Of a stretch of DNA of 64,000 nt, positions 57,501 through 64,000 are shown piece after piece. The stretch spans positions 21,837,249 through 21,901,248 of the forward strand of contig NC_049980.1 of NCBI RefSeq assembly GCF_000003815.2. The letters run 5' to 3'. The notes beneath the pieces are model-generated. The model had not been told where the DNA came from and did no database searches. It saw only the letters and a program-made list of their open reading frames with translations. Both the position numbers and the translations under genes were made by a program. This stretch comes from Branchiostoma floridae. Lineage: Eukaryota; Chordata; Leptocardii; Amphioxiformes; Branchiostomatidae. How positions within the stretch are numbered: position 1 is the stretch's first letter; every line of letters begins with the position of its first letter.

Positions 57501-59431
57501 GTACAACTACAGGTGTGGGGAGGGGGGCACAACTGTTTATTGGGGTGAACATTTGTTTATCAACACTGAACTTATTTGAAATCATGCTTTGATTTTTAGT
57601 TTTTGGTCATTCTAACAGCATACCAGCATTGTGTATGTATCATTGAGTATTTCTACATAGTTTTATGATAAATGACACAAAAAACTCAGTCCCTAGCCAA
57701 ATGTTTTCTTTTGTGAAGCTTTTTTTGAGAGTGTTGCAAATGTGTTTTTGAGTGGTTTCCATGACGATTGCTGTCCTCACATTGATGGTATGATATTTAT
57801 TTTGCTTGTTTTGGAAAGGCCATTCTGTGAGCTTTCCAGCAATATATAGTTTTCCTAGTCTACTCCTTACATAACAGCTGTAATAATAATACACAAAAAG
57901 TACTAATTGACACCTGTATAGACTGAAATTATATGTCGTATATGGTATACAGGAAAAAAATTTATGACGTGTTGAGAGGGTTAATGGGAAAACCAGAGAC
58001 ATTTCAATTTTTCAAATCATTAGTATGTAATACATGTAACCTAGCCTGCAACTATACCATCATAAGCACCTGTATTTCTACAGTTGCTGGGAGTGTTGCT
58101 TGAACACAAAGTTCATTGGCACACGCCAAGGCACTCTTATGGGTTTGGTTTCTTTTACCTTAGTTATACCATTGGAAAAGCTGACTGGAATTAGATAAGC
58201 TGACAGAAAAAGACCAATGCATTTTGCCAGCTGGTGCCAGCAAAACACCCTTAAAAGTTGAGGCCAGTCAGGCCACATATAACTATACCTTTCTTTCTGT
58301 TGGGAAGGTAATACTCCACACATCTCTCAGTGATGTCCAGTGCTGTGTCAGTTGTCCACCATATCACCTGCCCTAGGCTGGTCTGCAGGAGACGTTTGCT
58401 CCCAGCCTGCACTTTGCTGTCCACAGCTTTCTTAGTTTCCTCAACAATCTAAAGTTGAAGACATAGATAAAAGTCATTTTCAATGGCAAAAAGCAGGAAA
58501 GTTTCTCTGTAACAATTTTGTCCAAAACCATTATCTTTTTGTATACCAAGACCAACAACAATCTGTCCCCCTGTGGCATTGTCAAAAATATTAAGGCCAC
58601 TATTCAAGGTCCTGCACATAGAAATCTGAATTATATTCACCTGTCCTGGCTGTTTCGTGAGCAGTGGTACCTTCTCTTCCAGTACGTCGAGCCCACGGCA
58701 GGCATACTGATTGGCCATGGCCACGGTGCCATCAAAATCCATGCCCATTCTCTCCGCTACTGGCTTTGCTGTCCATGCTGCCATCTGCAGAGACCTTTCA
58801 GCCAAACCTAGCGTGCACCTGGCCACCCACCACCGCTCCTTAGTGCTGGAGTAAAGGGTTGACACCTGTGGACACAGAACACAGACACCTCTTATATATA
58901 GTTCGTGGTTGTAAAATATTATTCCACACTGAGGAAAAAAACCTTTGGGTGGAAGAAAATGAGTGATGTGGAACCAGTCTAGGGGGCTAATTCTTCCATC
59001 CCTCTGGTCGTGACTGAGAGGACTGATGCTATGTACATGTACTGTATTTTAATACAGGTTCATTGTATTGGGAAAATTCCCCTAGTTCTTTTAGACAAGA
59101 ACAATTAATAGTGGACCCATAGCATGCAAGTCAGGTGAGTGGCACAGCCGGAATCGAACTCACTGCATGCCTCTAGTTCCAGAGGCAGGGCAGCTAATAT
59201 AAACGCTCTGGGAAGTGAGTCTGACTCTAGCATGACTCTAATTGTGTGTGTTGTTATTCAAATAAACCAGCTCTTTCTATCTCTTTGCGTAAATGAATTA
59301 ACAGAACTACTAGCTTTGCGTAAATGAATTAACAGAACTACTAGTAATACCTGGTGAACTGTTGTGTTGACTATAGGAAGGCTGCCCATCCTCTCCACGA
59401 TGTTCTCCATGGTGTCATCGGTATTTGCCAT
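48419..59431 (-). CDS. PLIN: Perilipin (PAT family lipid-droplet coat protein)
   Basis: Exons 59431-59351, 58865-58641, 58448-58289, 56760-56576, 56426-56325, 55548-55384, 49254-49129, 48565-48419; phases 0,0,1,0,0,0,0; 396 aa (human PLIN2 437). The PAT domain (about 1-102) reads ENIVERMGSLPIVNTTV, VSTLYSSTKE, MANQYACRGLDVLEEKVPLL, closely following PLIN2/3. Residues 103-155 begin IVEETKKAVDS and contain VEYYLP, as in vertebrate perilipins. Later exons give an amphipathic four-helix-bundle region (DTLLTVTEYMLNLAPLQWL matches the PLIN2 LVNNTPLNWL region). The C-terminus is acidic then GGGGGG and ends RPIHGA. Known role: coats cytosolic lipid droplets and gates lipolysis. A 5' non-coding exon is expected upstream of 59,431. 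Confidence 0.92.
49890..49917. repeat. (CA)n/(TA)n microsatellite
   Basis: ACACACACACACATATATAT followed by more TA units, in perilipin intron 6. Confidence 0.8.
51206..51511 (-). CDS. Possible alternative exon of the perilipin gene
   Basis: Inside perilipin intron 6, a minus-strand frame opens after a CCCGACTCAG acceptor at 51,512 in phase 0, the phase of both neighbouring introns, and runs about 101 codons to TAA at 51,206. It begins RLSGGEALPGLGCLHCQIHR and contains WTLPPFPWLYSVYVLVRLGR, rich in GTG/CTG codons and hydrophobic segments, unlike the surrounding AT-rich intron. It could be a terminal exon giving a shorter membrane-binding isoform, or a cassette exon using a CAG|GTTGGC donor near 51,230. 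I know no homologue; it could also be chance. Confidence 0.4.
   Translation of the reverse strand, partial: TQRLSGGEALPGLGCLHCQIHRVINTLVSLTDFIWTLPPFPWLYSVYVLVRLGRAIMAVALYQKYALFFQEKYLLCQEKYLLYLPGTIRHQVGFTGPYFKT
52556..52644 (-). repeat. tRNA-Leu-like sequence (SINE or pseudogene)
   Basis: The minus strand starts GTTAGCGTGGCTGAGCAGTC and ends with a perfect T arm, GTGGGTTCGAACCCCAC, then TTGTAAC. A and B boxes are both strong and the overall pattern resembles tRNA-Leu. The acceptor stem pairs only at its outer four bases and the anticodon region is distorted, so a working tRNA is unlikely. The flanking 52,690-52,780 segment, with a CATCCATGCAAACC repeat, may be the tail of the same SINE. Confidence 0.5.
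54551..54620. repeat. (CA)n microsatellite
   Basis: Two runs of CA dinucleotides interrupted by ATATACAAA and ATG segments, in perilipin intron 6. Open frames that cross it on the minus strand are repeat artefacts. Confidence 0.85.
56895..57980. mobile_element. TTAA-flanked piggyBac-like non-autonomous element
   Basis: TTAA at 56,891-56,894 and 57,981-57,984 flanks 1,086 bases whose ends are CCCTCTCAGCACG and, inverted, CCCTCTCAACACG. Ends beginning CCC with a TTAA target duplication are typical of piggyBac-type elements. Just inside the left end lie two copies of a palindrome, the second being perfect, GAAGCCACGATCGTGGCTTC (56,944-56,963). No transposase is recognisable. It sits in perilipin intron 3. 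Confidence 0.75.
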
Positions 59432-61977
59432 TATTTGACCAACTCAGCTCAGGACTATGCTGTTCTTGTGGTGGCTAATCTCTGAGAAAGAGTTAACAAG
59501 TGTATCATGTTGTGTCAATAAGGAGGTGTTAATACACCTGCTGCTGCTTTACATAACAGTCAGGCCTAATAACAGTGACAAATCTCCCTGGCCGGGCCCC
59601 ACAGAATGCAGAATTCCCCAGGGCAAGTATGTGCGTATGCGGGCACATGGCTCTTTTATCGGCTTTAATAGATCTCAATACAGTGATGAGGCCAGGCATA
59701 ATATTTAGCAGCACACTGAGCCTGGGATACTTCTATAATAACGCTGTAATGTTCAGTGTATATGGGGCGACAATTTCAGGCCTCCAAACTCATGATTTTG
59801 GCAACGACATAACGTAAACAGCAACGTTAACCGTAAAGTTCGTTAGTCTTTGCTGCCTAACGTTACAGTGTAACAAGCTGTACCCGTGAGGTCGGAGTGT
59901 TAGGCAGGAAGCGTGTTATATGGGGGTCACTTATTCGGGTACAGAAAGTAGAATTTGTGAACACAAACCTTCCACCTTGCCTGGCCCTGGATCGATCCGG
60001 CCGGCATCTGTTTTTCTGTTGTCACACGTCAACTCCGTCACGTCACGCGTCACATGGCCTTTGACCTACTTTCATCAGGTTGTCTCATTCAAATCTAGGG
60101 GTGATTGAATTGATTTTATGTACAAAAGCTCCTTGAACATACTTACACTACAGGCTATATCCTTTCTTTCTTTCACAACAGCATGCATTGGGATTTTACC
60201 CTCAGTTTGCCATCCAGCAGTTTAAAAAAATGTTAACAACTAACAACTAAATTAGATTTGATGGCAAGTTTGTACAAAATACCAGCAACGTTATACTGCA
60301 GGTGCAAGGACAACCTGGAAACAGATAGTCATAATACCATTTCTTTTATTACCGGTAATCCTGTTCATATGTGTAAATGAATCACCCAATACAACAAAGC
60401 TTGGATATAGGGTAACCTGTAATATGTCATAATGCTATACATGCCATCTTCTGCTTGGAGATCATCATAAATTTCAGTGCAGGCAACTGTAACTTTCATG
60501 GAAATACACTATACTTGAAAGAAAGAAGTATCGAATTCATGGCAGTACATTTATGTTTGAGTGTTGACTACATTAGGCTGTCAGCTTTGAAGAGCTGATG
60601 AAGTATTTGTTTAACTCTTACACATTAACAGTGTTCTTACCCTTGACCGTGGGTAACAGTGCTCATACCACATTCTGCTTGACTTAATGTCCATATTTCA
60701 CCAAAAATAGCTGCAAGCATATAATTTGACTTCTTTTAGTCTACCTTTACTGTACCACACAGATACCCTCCCTTATGAAAATACCCAGCAATTTCTCTTA
60801 AATTCATAAAGGTTTGTCTTCCAAATTTTACACTTCAGGAACTCTGTACACTCTTTTTCCACAACTATTGTACAATTTTGAAACTTTGTTCCTATCACTA
60901 TCAAAGTCTGGATTACCATCTGACTTGCACAAAGCAGATGTAACCAAAGACTAGAATCCTACCTTAAACAACATTCAACATATCTGGCCAGTCTCTTATC
61001 CATCAATATGGCCTTTCTTTGGACGTTCTTGATCTAGCATATTGTACAACCATTCTAAATCTGACTGTGTTGTCATCAGTTACTAAAATCTTTCTCTTCA
61101 TTGTTGTATGATTTCTAATGAGGTAACCTACAAATATCTAAGAGAGTACCCTGTACTATTACATGCTTTGGAATTGGTGCCTTACTGTACAGCAAACACT
61201 CTTACTATGTGTTCTCTGCTATGAGTAACAGCATGTATTATAAGTTGTAGTCCGCACCTTCATTGCCGTATATATGATTGCAATTCATTTTGAAACATGT
61301 TAACGTTACCTGTCATCTATATCCAGGTAATGCAGTTTAGACTCACTCACTCACTGAGACTAGAGAGCATGCACAACCAAATGAGAATGCCAAGGACTAC
61401 ACTGAAACAATCAAAATTGTTAATTGAAAAATCGTGTCTTCTCTAGGCAACTGACAATGATCAGGTTATGTAATGTAACTGTTACATGCATTCATGTATA
61501 TTGCCATTTAGGAAGGGTTGGGTGATGAAAATTCTAGCTGAATTTTGGATTACAGTTATCAAGCTTAGTAAGCAAATATCTCTTGTAACACTATCTACAT
61601 ATACTATACATGATACTATACATGTGAACCCACCAAGTTACACATGTATACAAGTACAATGTACCTAACAATGTTAGCGAGTAATAATGTGTAACAGTTA
61701 ATGCTCCTTTCATCCAGGACTGTTAATCTTTAAGGCCTTAATACTTTTTTTGCACAGGTGTACATTACTCAATGATGAAGATTTGGCAATGCCTGATTGA
61801 ACGATAATAAATGAATTTTAGAGTGGCAAGCAAAGCACCTGGCTTTCTTTTTTAATAGCTTAACACATTTTTCTATACTAGGTGATGCTTACCAACATCT
61901 GAATCAAACATTTGCAGATTTTAGAGATTTAGAACAAAACGTTTAAACTTGCCAAGCTTTTAAATCAATCCATCTGT
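59432..61977. other. Region between perilipin start and IPO11 end
   Basis: Contains the perilipin 5' region (likely within about 59,800-60,070, where CG dinucleotides are denser) and the IPO11 3' flank. No coding exon seen. A 27-base tandem duplication (CTTTGCGTAAATGAATTAAC..) lies just inside perilipin intron 1 at 59,282-59,342. Confidence 0.45.
60027..60052 (-). promoter_or_regulatory. Cluster of four TGACG (CRE half-site) motifs near the perilipin promoter
   Basis: CGTCA occurs at 60,027, 60,036, 60,041 and 60,048, i.e. four TGACG motifs on the minus strand, one in the near-CRE TGACGTGA. CREB/ATF control of a lipid-droplet gene is plausible but not shown. Confidence 0.4.
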
Positions 61978-63805
61978 CTACTCAATAAATCTTTGCAATT
62001 GTTCCTTGATTTCAACGTCTACTGTGTCCATAAGAGTTTGGAAGCCATCTTGTCCGTGTGTCTGCTGACATTCGTGCAGCTTGGCTTGTACAAAGTCTCG
62101 CAGTGACACCGAGTGGACTGGATCTTTGATTGACAACTGGACATGGGAAAAAGTAATTGGACATTGGATAGGTCAATAACTTGTGATTTATATAACAGCT
62201 TAAATGACTGTGCAACAAGATGCAACATGAACATACGTTGTGCTTTAGATGGTTGAAATACAACGAGTGAAATGAGTATGTATTAGGTATCTCTCCTTAC
62301 CTGTCTTCTTCTTCTATCTTCTTCCATCTCCATCTCATCCTCAGGTTGTGGATCATTTTCTGTCATCAACAGGATGCTGAAAGTAAAGGACCATTGTAAG
62401 AAATCCAACATATTCAGGGCAGAATTGTGTGACAGTATGTGATGGACTCAGTGGTTCCATGGAAAACACTATAATCACACTGCATAAAACATTCCCAAGC
62501 ATAACTTTTAAACAACTATTAAACTAACCAACAAAGGAATATGTCAAGACAGGTGACACTCACTCTGAATAGTCCTCTCTGCAGCAATCATGTAGCACTT
62601 CGACACAACAATTCACGATGGCACAGAATCGCTCCAATATTACTCTGAAACACAAAATAGGATTGGGCAATTTTCTACATCAGGAATATTTCAATGTAGG
62701 TACATGTACAACATCTCTTATGATAGTAAATGATGGCACAAATCAAAGGAGAGTTACAAAAGTGACTAACTTTTCAGTTGAGACCAGGAGGGAGGCCAAA
62801 GCCAAAGCTGAGAGCTTTCTTCTCTCTGGTTGGCTGATGCAATCCAGTCTCTCCATCCAGATATCCAGTAATGTCCCTAACACCTCGCCAGGCTACCAGT
62901 GGAACAAGGGTAGATACACATGAGTACCACTTTCTACTTTGACTTTTAAAGGGACATAATGTAAAATTAAAGTCACTGTTTTCAGTCATTTCTCTACATA
63001 ATGAGTTGAGTCTACCTTATTACACTACACAGCAATATTTACAACGTATGAATACGACTTTGTTGAGCCGTGAGGATGTCTTGAAATATGCGTACTTCCC
63101 TCCGCCGCTCGAGTTGTCCGCCATTTTATTCAACTCGCCGGCGAGCCAAAGTGCGCTTTAGAACGCGTTCGGTGGTTCGCTCGAATCATTACTGAAGTTT
63201 GTTGAAAGTCCCGGATATCTACGGTCGGCTTACTTCCGGTAGGCTACCCGGAAGTAAGTGAATTTGGTCGTGGCTTACTTTGACGTTGTTAATTAGCACT
63301 AGAAATGTGATAAAATGACGTAGATAAGTTAGAAATAAGTTGCAAATGTCAATCTGAATGGAGATTTTCAAGTTCAGAACATTTGAAATTTTGGCATATT
63401 TCTACATTATGTCCCTTTAAAGGTTCAAAAGGCCATGGGTTTGAAAACAACAGCTACTGTATTTGATACTGCAATGATAGTTGATTACTAACGGAGATGA
63501 GACATGCACTATTACCATCCTTGTAGACCTTTTATGGCACATCACTTGCCTTTACTAGAATGTATGACAAAACATTCCCTTATCATAAAACAATGCATGA
63601 AGGAGTCTGGCAACAGCCCGACTGATCCTATATAGCTCCAAGCCCTTCATACTGACCCCTCTTGCTCAGACTCATGACCTTCCTAACATACCTGCAGCCC
63701 AAGTTTGGAGGCCAGGCTGGACAGGAAAGTGAAGAAGAAGGCATTGTTCTGTAACATCACGCGGGCTATCAGCACCAGGTACATGGACATCAGCTGTGGT
63801 AATTC
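61978..63805 (-). CDS. IPO11: Importin-11, C-terminal exons (5' part beyond the window)
   Basis: Five exons: 63805-63692, 62892-62771, 62644-62564, 62376-62301, 62136-61978; phases 0,2,2,0; 183 aa to the TAG. The order and spacing follow the human IPO11 C-terminus: LPQLMSMYLVLIARVMLQN, then TLLDIWMERLDCISQPERRK with LSALALASLL (human ITQPERRKLSALALLSLL), FCAIVNCCVEVLHD, an acidic/basic linker, and DPVHSVSLRDFVQAKLHECQ through GFQTLMDTVDVEI. IPO11 is a karyopherin-beta that imports UBE2E-class ubiquitin-conjugating enzymes and RPL12 into the nucleus; this part is the last HEAT repeats. The gene enters from the right edge. An intron holds a TTAA element. Confidence 0.93.
62950..63416. mobile_element. 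TTAA-flanked 467-bp MITE in IPO11 intron
   Basis: TTAA at 62,946-62,949 and 63,417-63,420 flanks ends AGGGACATAATGTA and, inverted, AGGGACATAATGTA. Inner parts show further palindromic sequence (CTTACTTCCGGTAGGCTACC then CGGAAGTAAG near 63,230-63,257). Kolobok-type non-autonomous element is the likeliest class. No coding capacity. Confidence 0.75.
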
Positions 63806-64000
63806 CTGGGGGAAAAAGCAACATCTTATTGCAATGTAGTAAAAAGACTTACTAATTCCTGTATACATTACAAGACTTAATCACTTTTTGGTAAGGGTGT
63901 CACCCGACATAAGTTTAGTCATTAAACACGAGTTTCCCACCATCTTTGTCATGTCTGTCTTATCAACTTAGAGATGATTACTGTTTCATACTTAAGAAAG

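Noticed and set aside
59132-59205. Possible tRNA T-arm (GAGTTCGATTCC on the minus strand)
   Set aside because: No A box at the right distance and no acceptor stem; at most a SINE fragment.
1-64000. CRISPR arrays, bacterial operons, rRNA genes or prophage-like systems
   Set aside because: None seen; the window is spliced animal genomic DNA.

Overview
The window is eukaryotic genomic DNA. It is almost certainly from a cephalochordate (amphioxus, Branchiostoma-like). Genes are split by many short introns with canonical GT..AG borders. Gene families are deuterostome-type (perilipin, PRCC, importin-11, alkaline ceramidase, IER3IP1), and there is a heavily domain-shuffled secreted lectin gene plus many small inverted-repeat transposons. 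The species call is inference; gene identities come from motifs and remembered family members, and no search was run. Exon borders were placed by eye, requiring reading-phase continuity from exon to exon.

Layout. (1) 20,326 down to 1, minus strand: one long mosaic gene. I join 22 exons with compatible phases into 1,408 codons, still open at the window edge. Modules in order: signal peptide, GCW/DGEGG cysteine module, F-type (fucolectin) lectin domain, coiled coil, two C-type lectin domains, a nine-unit coiled coil, a second GCW/DGEGG module, trefoil, hevein-like cysteine domain, short coiled coil, kringle and a GON domain. Nearly every module is bounded by phase-1 introns. One of its introns carries a 3.2-kb foldback transposon with 1.1-kb arms. 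(2) 24,381-28,692, plus: alkaline ceramidase. (3) 34,792-32,071, minus: a small protein with an N-terminal TIR domain and a C-terminal membrane anchor, head to head with (4) PRCC, 35,117-39,207, plus. (5) 43,702-40,680, minus: an alpha-crystallin (small heat shock) protein with a predicted signal peptide, head to head with (6) IER3IP1, 44,530-46,380, plus. (7) 59,431-48,419, minus: a perilipin, with a possible alternative exon near 51.2-51.5 kb. (8) 63,805-61,978, minus: the last five exons of importin-11 (IPO11).

The genes are not an operon. Functional themes are extracellular glycan recognition (mosaic lectin), innate signalling (TIR protein), lipid metabolism and storage (ceramidase, perilipin), and housekeeping trafficking, RNA and import functions (IER3IP1, PRCC, IPO11). 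Intergenic and intronic DNA is full of non-autonomous DNA transposons: three independent elements flanked by TTAA, a PIF/Harbinger-like insertion flanked by TTA, and several families with long terminal inverted repeats. There are also minisatellites and tRNA-like sequences.

The most notable items are the mosaic lectin, which has a GON domain far from any ADAMTS context and a complete fucose-binding motif; the near-perfect 1.1-kb inverted repeat inside it; the tail-anchored TIR protein; and the signal-peptide-bearing alpha-crystallin protein.
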